This document shows positions 11,132 to 20,434 of a DNA stretch of 41,971 bases, in pieces. A model generated the notes under the pieces. That model ran no database searches. It had not been told where the DNA came from and was given only the letters and a program-made list of their open reading frames with translations. Numbering within the stretch: the first letter of the stretch is position 1; every line of letters starts with the position of its first letter. A program made the translations under genes and the position numbers. This stretch comes from Gordonia rhizosphera NBRC 16068 (GTDB lineage: Bacteria > Actinomycetota > Actinomycetes > Mycobacteriales > Mycobacteriaceae), in contig NZ_BAHC01000009.1 in NCBI RefSeq assembly GCF_000298195.1, positions 1 through 41,971 on the forward strand, read 5' to 3'.

Positions 11132-11749
11132 CTAGACGACGGTGAATCCCGCCGGCAGAGCGGACCTCCCGGTGAGGGCGGCGAGTACGGCCTCACCGTC
11201 GCCGCGCCGCGCGGCGGCGGCGCCCAGTACCGCCGTCGCCACCTCGACCACCTCTGCCGGCACGGCGACGTCCTGCCCGGTGGCCCGCGCCACGTCCATC
11301 CCGTGCACGGCGAGTTCGGTTGTGCGGCTCGGGAGATAGTCGAGCAGGTACATGCCGCCGACCACCGTTTGGATGAGCGGGTTGTCCACGCGCGCCAGTG
11401 CCGCCAGCGCGCGGTCGCGTGCAGCGACGACGACCGATACCGGGTCATCACCGAGGGCCTGACCCGCCTGCTCGCCGCGGGCGCGCACCGCCTCCGGGTC
11501 GGCCCCGGCCGCCGCGGTGAGGTAGTAGTCCGCGGCGTCGCGGATCCGTTGGTCATCGGCCGGTCGGTCGATGTAGTCGGCCACCGTGCTCAACGCCCGC
11601 CCGGTGTGACCGACCAGCGCGCGCACCGACCAGTCCCCCAGGCCCGGTCGATCCCACTGGTCGGCCGCGATGCCGTGCACCATATCGACGAAGTGCCCCG
11701 CCGCGGTCTCGAAGACCCGGCGCTCATCGATGCCGTTCGAGTTGCCCAT
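11132..11749 (-). CDS. DinB/MDMPI-fold protein (mycothiol-dependent maleylpyruvate isomerase N-terminal domain)
   Basis: The 205-residue protein shows the four-helix pattern of the MDMPI_N family: VDMVHGIAADQWDRPGLGDW near the start, VRALVGHTGRAL with a conserved His, and TTELAVHGMDVARATG with a second conserved His. These histidines usually bind a metal ion. The family includes mycothiol-dependent enzymes, but most members have unknown substrates, so I make no pathway call. The ATG at 11749 is preferred over the start 15 codons upstream because GGAGG lies upstream of it. It is a single gene between the SSB-like gene and the dipeptidase. Confidence 0.75.
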   Translation of the reverse strand: MGNSNGIDERRVFETAAGHFVDMVHGIAADQWDRPGLGDWSVRALVGHTGRALSTVADYIDRPADDQRIRDAADYYLTAAAGADPEAVRARGEQAGQALGDDPVSVVVAARDRALAALARVDNPLIQTVVGGMYLLDYLPSRTTELAVHGMDVARATGQDVAVPAEVVEVATAVLGAAAARRGDGEAVLAALTGRSALPAGFTVV

Positions 11750-11878
11750 GGCGTACCCGCCTCCGTTCTCGGATGGATCGGCAGGAGCCCTCACCCCCGC
11801 GCCTCACCAGTGAACGCCCAACGGGGGTGATGATCCAGCGAGCCCACAATCGCTATCGCGATCACGTGCGCTCGGCCA

Positions 11879-12595
11879 TCACCTCGGCGCGACGTCGATG
11901 ACCGGCCGTCGGGCACCGGCGCCCGGGCCGTCGAAGTGCCACCATTCGCCCGAGTAGACCGCCAGCCCGCCGGCCGCCATCGCGTTGCGCAACCGCGCCC
12001 TCGCGCGTTGCGCGGCGACCGGCACGCCCGCGGTGGCGTAGGCCGTCGCGGCAGGCGTGAAGGAGTCGAAATCGGTGCCCATGTCGAGAAGGCAGCGGTC
12101 GGCGATGCGTCGAGGCTTCGGACACTCCGGCAGCCGGGCTGCCACGGTCACATCGACCGATCTGCCGGCTTCATGGCTGCGCGAATAGGGTCCGGGTGCG
12201 GCGACCCAGGCCGGATTCGAGACTTTGTCGAACATCTTCTGCTGCACAGAATGTGGGCGGTAGCAGTCCCAGAACACCAGGACCTCGTTGCTGCGGCGCA
12301 GCGCTCGGGCCGCCGTCGCCAACCCTGCTCGCATGCTCTCGTGGACCAGACACCGTGCGTCCGCGGGATAGAGCGCCTCGCCGACGAAATTGTCCGAGGT
12401 CGCGTACCGCAGGTCGATGAGTGCGTCCGGCACCGCCGAGCGCACGTCGATCAGGCCGACCGCCCGAGCCGCCTCGGAGACCGGTGGGATCGCCCGTGGC
12501 ATCCCTTCCGCCCGAGTGTCGTTCGCAACGCCGACGACCAGCGCGCCGACCATGAGCAGGATCGCGACGGACCGGACGGCGTGTCGTGCGAGCAT
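11879..12595 (-). CDS. Secreted VanX-like D-alanyl-D-alanine dipeptidase (peptidase M15D)
   Basis: The 238-residue protein begins with a signal sequence (SVAILLMVGALVVGVAND). It contains the M15D zinc-site motifs SRSHEAGRSVDV (SxHxxGxAxD type, with Ser in place of Ala) and GEWWHFDG, with the catalytic Glu and third zinc ligand. DALIDLRYATSDNF and FWDCYRPHS are also typical of this family. Such enzymes cleave D-Ala-D-Ala; secreted versions probably recycle or trim cell-wall peptides rather than confer glycopeptide resistance. No vanHA genes are nearby. The start is the ATG at 12595. Substrate is inferred from family. Confidence 0.85.
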   Translation of the reverse strand: MLARHAVRSVAILLMVGALVVGVANDTRAEGMPRAIPPVSEAARAVGLIDVRSAVPDALIDLRYATSDNFVGEALYPADARCLVHESMRAGLATAARALRRSNEVLVFWDCYRPHSVQQKMFDKVSNPAWVAAPGPYSRSHEAGRSVDVTVAARLPECPKPRRIADRCLLDMGTDFDSFTPAATAYATAGVPVAAQRARARLRNAMAAGGLAVYSGEWWHFDGPGAGARRPVIDVAPR

Positions 12596-12662
12596 GCTCA
12601 GTTTGTACCACCCGCGTGGTGGGCAGGATTGCCATGCCGCGGTGTGGGCTGCCGATCACCCG

Positions 12663-13333
12663 TCACGGTCCCCGCAGCAGGCCGCTGGTGTGCGCATGTG
12701 CGACGAGCTGAGCGCGGTCCCTGGCCCCGACCTTCGCCATCGCCCGGTTGATGTGGGTCTTCGCGGTCAGCACACTGATGGTCAGTTCACGGGCGATGTC
12801 CTGGTTGTTCCTGCCCTCGGCGGCGAGGATGACGATCTCACGTTCGCGGGGTGTCAGGACGTCGAAGTCGCCGAGATCGTCCAGCGCCCTGCTCGCGGCC
12901 GGCCCGCCGGCGCGCAGACGCTCGATCAGGGTGCGTCCGGCGACCGCCGACAGTGCGGGATCACCGGTGGCGACCCGCCTGATCGCTGACAGCAGCTCGT
13001 CGGGTTCGATCTCCTTGCCGACGAATCCGGCGGCGCCGGCCCGGATCGCGGCCTCGACATGTTCGTCGATCTCGAAGAAGGTGGTGAGCACGAGGACGGC
13101 GATATCCGCGGTCGCGGCGTCGCCGGCGATCAGGCGGGTCGCCTCGACACCGTCCATCCGCGCATGCGAATGTCCATCAGCATCACATCGGGGTGGGCGT
13201 CGCGAGCGATCTCGATCGCCGCGTGACCGTCGGCCGCCTCCCCGACCACCTCCATGTCGGCTTCGCTGTCGATGAGCACCCGCAACGTGGCCCGGAACAG
13301 GTGCTGGTCATCGGCCAATGCCACTCGAATCAT
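12663..13333 (-). pseudogene. NarL/LuxR-type response regulator, frameshifted in the receiver domain
   Basis: From the ATG at 13333 the first frame reads [20 protein letters not shown] through [13 protein letters not shown], which includes the phospho-acceptor Asp. The frame then shifts near 13155 and continues as [12 protein letters not shown], with the rest of the receiver and a LuxR helix-turn-helix (LTPREREIVILAAEGRNNQD, TAKTHINRAMAKVGARDRAQ). One extra base in the GG of CGCGGATGGAC would restore the expected RMRGMDG. The start overlaps the kinase stop by ATGA, so the pair is one operon. The cause is either a real inactivating indel or a sequence error; nearby genes carry the same type of defect. 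Confidence 0.8.
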
Positions 13334-14609
13334 GATGTGCCCTGCCAACTCTCGCCGACCGGGTGCAGTGGAAGGCGGGACACCGCCTGGAACTCGGTCC
13401 CGTCGCGGCGTGTCGTGACACTACCGCCGACCGACCGGGCGCGCTCCTCCGTGCCGATGATCCCGAACTGCGGGCGTGCGCGGGTCGAGACAGTCGCCGC
13501 GACGGTGTTGGCCACCGAGATGGTCAGGGTGTTGAGGCCGTAGGCGAGGTCCAGGCGGACCTCGCCACCGGCGCCATACCGCGCCGCGTTGGTCAGTGCC
13601 TCCTGGACGATCCGGTAGGCGGTCAGATCGATGGCGGGCGGCAGGTCCACCACAACTCCGGTCGTGGTCACATCGATGCGCATCCCCGCCTTGCGATGCG
13701 CATCGATCAGCTCGGCCAGATCCCTCAGGCCCGGTGTCGGGGCAAGATCGCCGGACTCGTCCCCGCCTCGGAGCATGCCGACCGCAGCCTTGGTTTCATC
13801 GAGCGCGGCACGCGCGGTGTCTTGCAGACGTCCGAGGATCTCGGCCGCCTCGTCGGGCCGGGTGTGCAGCAGCCGCAACGCCACCGCGATCTGCATGTGC
13901 ATCAGCGACAGGTGGTGTGCGGTGATGTCATGCAGGTCCTGCGCGATCCGCAGCCGCTCGGCGGCGACGCGCTGGCGGGCCTCGTCCTCCCGCATCCGCT
14001 CGGCCAGGCGGGCCCGCGACTCGAGCGCCTCGAGGTAGGCCCGGCGGGTGTGACTCACCGCCCCGACCGCGGCCGCCAACAAAATGTAGGCGACCGTCCC
14101 CAGCCGGTTCGGCCCGATCCAGTGGCCCGATGTGGTCGCGACCGCGATGATCCACACGAGGACGACCAACCCGGTCACCACCACCGCACTCCACAGCGGC
14201 GACCGCTCGGTGACGAGGTAATAGACGCACACCATGATCGGGAGCTGTAGCGCAGGGTTGAAATCGCCGACGACGAGCCCATAGACGATGAACACCGCCG
14301 TGGCCGCGGCGAGCGCGGCGTGCGGCCACCGACGACACATCAGCACTGTCGCGGCGCCGAGCCCGGCGTACGCGACCCCTGCAACGAGGTGTCCCCGGGC
14401 CGGCCGTCGCGCTGTGGAAATCGCATGACGAACGCAGTCGCGGCGAACGTCAGCGCCGCGATGATCGGTGCGGGATGCGCGGACACGACGCGGGCAGCCA
14501 CCTCGAACCAGCGCCTGCCCATGCCGGCCACGCTACTGGCAGTCCCCTCCGGAGGTGGGCGGAAGCGCGCTTGGTCGCCGTCCGCACCTGGATCAGTGCG
14601 TGTCGTCAA
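13330..14609 (-). pseudogene. NarL-family sensor histidine kinase, probable N-terminal frameshift
   Basis: The main frame (13330-14346) carries hydrophobic helices, a HisKA_3 dimerisation box with the phospho-accepting His (DLHDITAHHLSLM), an N box (EALTNAARYG) and a [15 protein letters not shown] glycine box. The first membrane helix (PIIAALTFAATAFVM) is encoded in another frame starting at 14609 or 14522. The main frame reads back past its first ATG as HLVAGVAYAGLGAATVLM, another helix. One extra G in the GGGG run near 14395 would join the two into a normal multi-helix kinase. If there is no error, a kinase starting at 14346 would lack two helices. Partner of the regulator at 12663-13333; stimulus unknown. 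Confidence 0.65.
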
Positions 14610-15450
14610 TCCTGACCACCCCGCTCAACACGCCCATGTACGCGGCGCCGTCGGGCGTGAGATTGAACCCGGCGAAGTTGTTGTTGAGGAGCGGCCCGTT
14701 GCCGTACTTCAGCTCGTAGACTGTGCGTCCGGTGCGCCAATTGAGCGCGGTGAGATACCACTCGTCGGCACCATTGGTACGGCGCGGCTTGGACGCGGTG
14801 TAGACGAGACCGTTCGCCAACGACAGCCGCGGAATCGCCGACGGTGACGACACGGTGTTGTTGACCCACTTCACGCGGCACTTCTCCGTCGAGCGGTCGA
14901 AGCTGATCGCGGCGAGCCCGGGGACGGTGCTCCGGCCGCCGATGGTGGCCTGCGGCCCCGAGTAGCCGTAGTTGTTCTCCGCGAGGATCTGCCCGTCGGC
15001 GTAGGTCAGAGATTTGGAAGTCGGCGCTGGCACCCTTGGGGAACACGGGCACCCGGCACACCTGGGTGCCGCCGCCCGTCGACTTCGGACCACGCCGATA
15101 CACCACGACACTCGTCGGGTCACCGTTGTCGGTGGTGGCGACCCACGTGTCGTCGATCAGGGTCGGGGTGGAGCCGGCGCCGGCAGACAGTTTTCCAGGC
15201 TTGCGAACACCGTCATTCGGGTACACGGTGCGCCAGTCCACGACCGGTGTGCCACCGGCGTTGGCCTGCATCCGGTAGATGGCCTTGTCGGTGTGAACCA
15301 CACCCGACCGTCCCAATCGGGCAGCGCGCTGTGGATCTGATCGCCGGAGCCCAGATGGTGCGAGAGGTTCACGGCTTTCGCAAGTGAGTTCGAGCCATTG
15401 GCATGGACCTGGATGGCGTAGATCCGGCCGTCGAGCGACGGCAACGCGAC
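14593..15450 (-). pseudogene. Decayed paralogue of the secreted protein at 15493-16910
   Basis: Three frames in succession match the plus-strand neighbour. They read HLGSGDQIHSALPDWDGRVW, then DKAIYRMQANAGGTPVVDW ... GVRKPGKLSAGAGSTPTLI, then KSLTYADGQILAENNYGYSG to the stop at 14593. The counterparts in the neighbour are HIRSGDAINAIMPDFEGRLW, DHALYGLRIAGD and GIRKPGQLSRGSGTTPT. The frame breaks lie near 15300 (TTCAC for TTCCAC) and 15014 (TTCC for TTC). The signal peptide and first ~150 residues are absent; homology stops near 15430-15450, where the other gene's upstream region begins. The Asp/Gly-rich repeats (DGRIYAI, DGRVWF) suggest a beta-propeller, but I do not recognise the family. Confidence 0.7.
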
Positions 15451-15453
15451 CCG

Positions 15454-15468
15454 GATGCTCAAGATCAC
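15454..15468 (+). repeat. 15-nt direct repeat, copy 1 (relic of a gene 3' end)
   Basis: GATGCTCAAGATCAC recurs at 16889-16903, where it encodes the last residues (MLKIT) of the secreted protein. Here too the reading is MLKITP followed by a stop codon, 18 bp before the start of that same gene. It looks like the tail of a lost upstream paralogue. Confidence 0.5.
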
Positions 15469-15492
15469 TCCCTGACCGAGGAAGCCACACAG

Positions 15493-16910
15493 ATGAAGCT
15501 CACCAAGTACGCCGTGATCGGCCTGCTCACCCTCGCAACGACATTCGGCTTCACCGCTCCCGGGGCATCCGCGGCGCCCGCCGGCCTCGACGTCGAGCCG
15601 ATGTCTTCGTCCCTCATGCACGGGGATCCCTACTCGACCGACACCACCCCCTACTCCGGACCTGGTCGCGGCGCACATCTGACGGCACGCTCGGTCACCG
15701 GAGCGGTGCCCACGACGATGATCGGCAGTGACGGGATCCCCGTGGGTCTCTGCACCCGCTATGTCGGCGACGGACTGAAGATCGGTGTGCCGTCGGTGAC
15801 CCTGTTCGATCCCGTCACGGCCGCGCCATTGGCGAACCTACAGATTCCCGGAGGCTCATTGTTCTCGGGAGTGTATGGCTTCCTCGATTCCAAGGATCGG
15901 GTGGTCATCGGCGCCGGCGCCGACCGCGTCGTCAAGTTGGCCCACCGCAAGGCCGCGGGCCGCTGGCAGCTCTTCATCGACCAGACGATCGACCTGGGCA
16001 GCCACATCCGGTCCGGTGACGCGATCAACGCCATCATGCCGGACTTCGAGGGTCGGCTGTGGTTCGCCCCGTCGGCGGAACCGTCGGCGCCCGTTCCGCC
16101 GACGGCTCCATGGTCACCGCGCAACTCCCGGCCGGGGAGGAGATCAAGAACAGCTTTTCGATCCGGCCCGGTGGACAAGCGGCAGTGGTCACCGACCACG
16201 CGCTCTACGGGCTGCGGATCGCCGGAGACACGATCACCACGGTGTGGCGGCGCGCCTACGACAACGGCGGCGGCATTCGCAAGCCCGGCCAGCTCAGCCG
16301 TGGTTCCGGAACCACGCCAACGTATTTCGGTCCGGGCAAGTCGTCCTACGTCGCCATCGTCGACAACGGAGCGGATCCCAAGGTGAACGTCTACAACAGT
16401 GACGACGGTTCGACCGTCTGCAGTATGTCCGCGTTCGGCACCTTCGGCGGACCGGCGACCGAGAATTCGCCGGTCGCGTTGAAGAACTCGCTGATCCTCT
16501 CCAGCACTTGGGGTTCCGAATACCCATCGGTCACCGAGGACGGACCGGCCACTCCGCGGACCGCCCCCTTCACGGGCGGCCTGACCAAGGTGGACGTGTC
16601 GCCGCAGGGTTGCCGACGGGCATGGGAGACCGGGAGCCGCGACAAGGTGGCCACCCTACCCAAGTTGTCCACCTCGAACGGCGAGATCCACTTCCTCGGA
16701 TTCGCGAACACACCGGTGAACCTCGGCGGGGAACAGAATTCCGGCCAGGTCTATTACTCGGCAGTCGATTTCGAGACGGGACAGCGACGTGCCTTCGTTC
16801 CGGTCGCGCTCACACCGTTCGACGACCCGATCCAGCTCACCGCGGTGATCGGACCCGACGGCACCCTGTGGCAGGGCACCACCGCCACGATGCTCAAGAT
16901 CACGCACTGA
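15493..16910 (+). pseudogene. Secreted repeat (beta-propeller-like) protein of unknown function, one frameshift
   Basis: It starts at ATG 15493, with GAGGAA upstream and a clear signal peptide (MKLTKYAVIGLLTLATTFGF ... GASA). The first frame runs to FEGRLWFAP near 16070 and the second continues with VGGTVGARSADGSMVTAQLP to the stop at 16910. One more C in TTCGCCCCGTC joins them into about 471 residues. Repeated blade-like segments (DSKDRVVIGAG, DFEGRLWF, DHALYGLRI, SYVAIVDNG, NGEIHFLGF, GPDGTLWQG) suggest a beta-propeller. No enzyme motif is seen. Genes at 16946 and 17121 follow closely in the same direction, so the three probably form an operon. If the frameshift is a sequence error, this is an intact secreted protein. 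Confidence 0.65.
16889..16903 (+). repeat. 15-nt direct repeat, copy 2
   Basis: Identical to 15454-15468 and located at the same place relative to a stop codon, inside the 3' end of the secreted-protein gene. Confidence 0.5.
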
Positions 16911-16945
16911 CCACCCATCACAGCCCCACCGCACAGGAGAGACCG

Positions 16946-17116
16946 ATGAAGACCACAGCCGCACGGTATCCGATGGTCGGGCGGGTGCTGGGCACATTCT
17001 CCGAACGTGTCACCGTCAGCCAGCATTCGGTCGTGAAGGTCGACACTGGCTACATCGTCCGACTACTGCGCCTCTACGACACCGGCCAACTCAAGCTCCG
17101 CACCTCCCGAAAGTAA
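16946..17116 (+). CDS. Small protein of unknown function (56 residues)
   Basis: ATG at 16946 is preceded by AGGAGA at good spacing, 35 bp after the secreted-protein stop. The product (MKTTAARYPMVGRVLGTFSE ... LRLYDTGQLKLRTSRK) is basic, with no signal peptide or strong membrane helix. I do not recognise it. It lies between the secreted protein and the membrane-associated gene, ending 4 bp before the latter's likely ATG. Given the indels around it, its true 3' end is uncertain. Confidence 0.5.
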   Translation: MKTTAARYPMVGRVLGTFSERVTVSQHSVVKVDTGYIVRLLRLYDTGQLKLRTSRK

Positions 17117-17120
17117 CAAC

Positions 17121-18500
17121 ATGACATCGACATCCGGCCGACGGATCTCACCCTCAGGTTCCCGGTCGACGAATCGCGGGCATTGTGCCCACACAGGTTC
17201 GAGCGCGCTCCGCGGACATCAAGGCCTCCGCGCACCGGGATATGGACCGTCTGAGGATCTCGCAGCTCGCGGTGTCGAGTCATCCCTACGATCTGGGTGC
17301 CGACCCGGAGTCACCGATCATGACCTACCGTGATCCGATCTCACAATGGTTGGTCACACAGCTGATCAGTGTCCGTGAAGGTCGCGCCGGGCAGGCGATC
17401 CCGGTGGAATACCTGACACTGGCGCGGGCGGTCGAGACGGCGTGGCTCTATCTGTATGTGACCGTGATGATCCCGGCGTCGGTCGCGGCCAGGAGTATGC
17501 CCGCCATCGCCACCATCGCCGGGCCGCTGACGGTCGGGACGCTGATCGCACTGCCGATCATGCTCGGCGTCTACGGTGCGAGGCAGATCTACCAGACAGT
17601 CAGCAAGCGCCTCATCGACGCCTGCATCGTGTCCGTCACGCGCTCACAAAAGGAGCGGGCGGGGAAGAGTGTCAAGGACCTTCGGTTCGCCTACCCGGTC
17701 CCCGAGGTCGTCAAGGACATGGCCGGCCAGGTCATGCTTGCCGATTCGCGATCGTGTAAGCCCATCGGCGATCTCCCGCTGACCCGGATCGTCACCAGGA
17801 CGTCGGACTACCTGCAGTCGATCTCGCCCGGCGTCCAAGGGCAGCGCATCCGTGCGGCCACCGCCAATCTGGACCGCTTCATGCGGTCGACGACCGTACC
17901 GGACAATCCGATCCCGGCCGATCCCGCGGACTTCAACACCATCGAGAAGGCACTGAGCCTGGGGCTCTCGCCGGTGCCGTTCGTCGGTGGCGCTCCGATC
18001 GACATCATCCTGGGGCTCAACCACAACCGGAACAAGAAACTGGACTTCGCCCATCGAGTCCCCTTGTCGTCACTATCGGTGACGAAGTCGCTTACCGCGG
18101 CCTACTATGCCTACGGACTGGCCACGAGTATGGTCGAGATCGCTTGGCGCCAAGGCGGCATGGACCCGGCGGCGGCGCTGGTGAACCAACTGTTCCCCGG
18201 GCTGGGGATCACCTCGGCGATGCTGCCGAAGACGACCGGCATCGTGGGTGCACCGAATCTCTACGGTCTGGTGGTGTTCCACAATGTGGTGCGGTCGCTG
18301 TGTCTCGCGGAGGACGCGACGACAACCGGTCCTTCCACGCGTGGCGACCGGCCCGTGTCTGCGGCACGGTGGTGACGGCGGCGATCTACCACTCCGCGGT
18401 CGACGTCGAGACCAGCCGGCACCGGGTGTTCAACCGCGCCGGGACCTCACCCCTCGAGCGCATGTCCGCAATGACGCCAATCACCGGTTCGACCGATTAG
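17121..18500 (+). pseudogene. Membrane-associated protein of unknown function, probable frameshifts at both ends
   Basis: The solid part is the 396-residue frame 17185-18375. It holds a hydrophobic pair of helices (LYLYVTVMIPASVAARSM, IAGPLTVGTLIALPIMLGVY) and a second half with LSLGLSPVPFVGGAPIDIIL and AYYAYGLATSMVEIAW. Coding character continues outside it. Upstream, another frame reads DIDIRPTDLTLRFPVDESRA, reachable from the ATG at 17121 if ATGACATCG has lost a C. Downstream, a third frame reads RVCGTVVTAAIYHSAVDVET to the stop at 18500, reachable if CGGCCCGTG has lost a C. With those bases restored it is about 460 residues. I do not recognise the family. If no error exists, the gene is 17185-18375 with a GTG start. 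Confidence 0.5.
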
Positions 18501-18642
18501 TTCCGTCTATCTGAATTGTCTTATTGCAGATAATGTTTCGGTAAAAATTCCTCGCAAGAACCACGTCGACGTCCTACCGTTGGAGGAATCCGGGCATCGT
18601 CGCTCGAACACGATGCAGACGATTCGGCGGGAGGAGCCGACC
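18501..18642 (+). promoter_or_regulatory. AT-rich leader upstream of the APC permease
   Basis: A locally AT-rich tract at 18510-18552 (TTGTCTTATTGCAGATAATG and GGTAAAAATTCC) stands out from the GC-rich surroundings and probably holds the permease promoter. I cannot assign a properly spaced -35/-10 pair with confidence. Confidence 0.35.
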
Positions 18643-20319
18643 ATGGCCGATCAGAACACGGACGTTTACTCGAATTCTTCGACAGGCACACCACCGCTGC
18701 GGCGACATGTCGGGCGAATTGGACTGCTCTTCGCCAGTATCGGCTCGATCATCGGTTCCGGTTGGCTGTTCGGCGCGATGAACGCCTCCCAGATCGCCGG
18801 TCCTGCCGCAGTCATCTCCTGGGGCCTGGGCGGCCTGATGATCCTGCTGATCGGCCTGTGCTACGCGGAACTCGGCGCGATGTTCCCGTTGTCGGGCGGA
18901 GTCGTACGCTTCCCGCACATCGCGTTCGGTGGTTTCTCCAGCTACATGACCGGATGGATCACCTGGGTGGCGTGTGCCTCGGTCGCACCGATCGAGGTGG
19001 AAGCCGCGCTCACCTACGCCACCAAGTACGCACCGTTCACCAGCAGACACACCGTCGGCGGCGCCACCGTGCACACGCTCACTGGACTCGGTATGGTCGT
19101 CGCGGTCATCGCGATGGCCGTGTTCGTGGTGATCAACTACTACGGCATCCGGTGGTTCGCCGCGGTCAACAATGTCGTGGTGTGGTGGAAGCTCGCGATC
19201 ATCGCCATCGTCATCGCCGCGTTCATGCTCACGCAGTTCAACACCGACAACTTCACCTCGCAGGGATTCAAGCCCGACGGCTGGCACGGCATCTTCACCG
19301 CGATCGCCACGTCCGGAATCGTGTTCTCGTACTTGGGTTTCCGACAGGGAATCGAACTGGCGGGTGAATCCGACAACCCGAAACGCAATGTACCGTTCGC
19401 CGTCATCGGATCGGTCCTGTTGACCGTCGTCATCTACGTCCTACTCCAAGTCGCGTTCATCGGATCGGTCAATCCCAGCGACATCGCGAGCGGCTGGAGC
19501 AACATCAGCTTCACCAACGACTTCGGACCGCTGGCGGCCATCGCATCGATACTGGGGCTCGGCTGGCTGGCCACCCTGCTCTACATCGACGCGGTGATCT
19601 CACCTGCCGGCACCGGACTGATCTACACCACAGTCACAGCCCGCATCTCCTACGCGATGTCACGCAACGGAAACGCCCCCGAATCCCTGGGCCGCACCAC
19701 GCACCGCGGCGTCCCGCTGGTCAGTATGATCCTCGCATTCGTCGTGGGGCTCATCCTCTTCCTGCCGTTCCCCAGCTGGCAGCAGCTGGTCGGCTTCATC
19801 ACCTCGGCGACGGTGCTGTCCTTCGGGTCCGGTCCGCTGGCGGTCGTGACCTTCCGCAAGCAGATCCCGAACCAGCGGCGGCCGTTCAAACTGCCGTTCG
19901 TGTACGTGATCGCCTTCCTGGCGTTCTGGTCGGCGAATCTGATCGTGTACTGGACCGGCTGGTCGACCAACTTCAAGCTGTTCATCGCGGTGCTGATCGG
20001 TGTCGTCATGCTTGGTGTCATGGTCGCCCTGGATGCCGAGAACGATCGTCACATCAGCTGGGATTGGCAGGGTGCGGTGTGGTATCTCCCGTGGCTCGGT
20101 GGCCTGGCGCTGATCTCCTGGCTGGGCGACTACGGCGGCGGTCTGGGTGTCCTGCACTTCGACACCGCATTCCCGGTGACCTTCGTCTTCAGCGGGATCA
20201 TCTTCGCCCTTGCCTGGTGGGTGAAGCTCCCGACTCCTGCCGTCGAGCGCTACATCGCCGAGGCTCGCGAGGAAGCCGCGGAGGAGGACGAGGTCCTCGG
20301 TGCAGCGATGAGCCACTGA
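18643..20319 (+). CDS. APC-superfamily amino acid permease
   Basis: The 558-residue protein has about 12 hydrophobic helices. It has the first-helix signature of APC transporters (LLFASIGSIIGSGWLFGAMN, where the GSGW break binds substrate), FSYLGFRQGIELAGESDNPK in the middle and a charged C-terminal tail (EAREEAAEEDEV). It should be a proton-coupled amino acid or amine importer in the cytoplasmic membrane; the substrate cannot be told. The ATG at 18643 is chosen because GGGAGGAG lies 8 nt upstream. An in-frame ATG 21 codons earlier is possible but has no ribosome-binding site. It is a single-gene unit followed by tRNA-Arg. Confidence 0.9.
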   Translation: MADQNTDVYSNSSTGTPPLRRHVGRIGLLFASIGSIIGSGWLFGAMNASQIAGPAAVISWGLGGLMILLIGLCYAELGAMFPLSGGVVRFPHIAFGGFSSYMTGWITWVACASVAPIEVEAALTYATKYAPFTSRHTVGGATVHTLTGLGMVVAVIAMAVFVVINYYGIRWFAAVNNVVVWWKLAIIAIVIAAFMLTQFNTDNFTSQGFKPDGWHGIFTAIATSGIVFSYLGFRQGIELAGESDNPKRNVPFAVIGSVLLTVVIYVLLQVAFIGSVNPSDIASGWSNISFTNDFGPLAAIASILGLGWLATLLYIDAVISPAGTGLIYTTVTARISYAMSRNGNAPESLGRTTHRGVPLVSMILAFVVGLILFLPFPSWQQLVGFITSATVLSFGSGPLAVVTFRKQIPNQRRPFKLPFVYVIAFLAFWSANLIVYWTGWSTNFKLFIAVLIGVVMLGVMVALDAENDRHISWDWQGAVWYLPWLGGLALISWLGDYGGGLGVLHFDTAFPVTFVFSGIIFALAWWVKLPTPAVERYIAEAREEAAEEDEVLGAAMSH

Positions 20320-20401
20320 TCCACTACCGCCTGTGCGGCCCCGCGGGCCCTCGCGGTCCCATCGACCGGCGGTTGGGTACGTCCGACCCGATGCCGCCCG
20401 A

Positions 20402-20407
20402 TATACT
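20402..20407 (+). promoter_or_regulatory. -10 element for tRNA-Arg
   Basis: TATACT lies 27 bp before the tRNA 5' end. No well-spaced -35 is visible (TTGGGT at 20373-20378 is 23 bp away). Confidence 0.4.
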
Positions 20408-20434
20408 CGCCCACGCTGCCGTCCGACGGCGGAC

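Noticed and set aside
11879..12595. Vancomycin-resistance gene vanX
   Set aside because: The protein has a signal peptide and no vanH, vanA or vanRS homologues adjacent; a cell-wall recycling dipeptidase is more likely.
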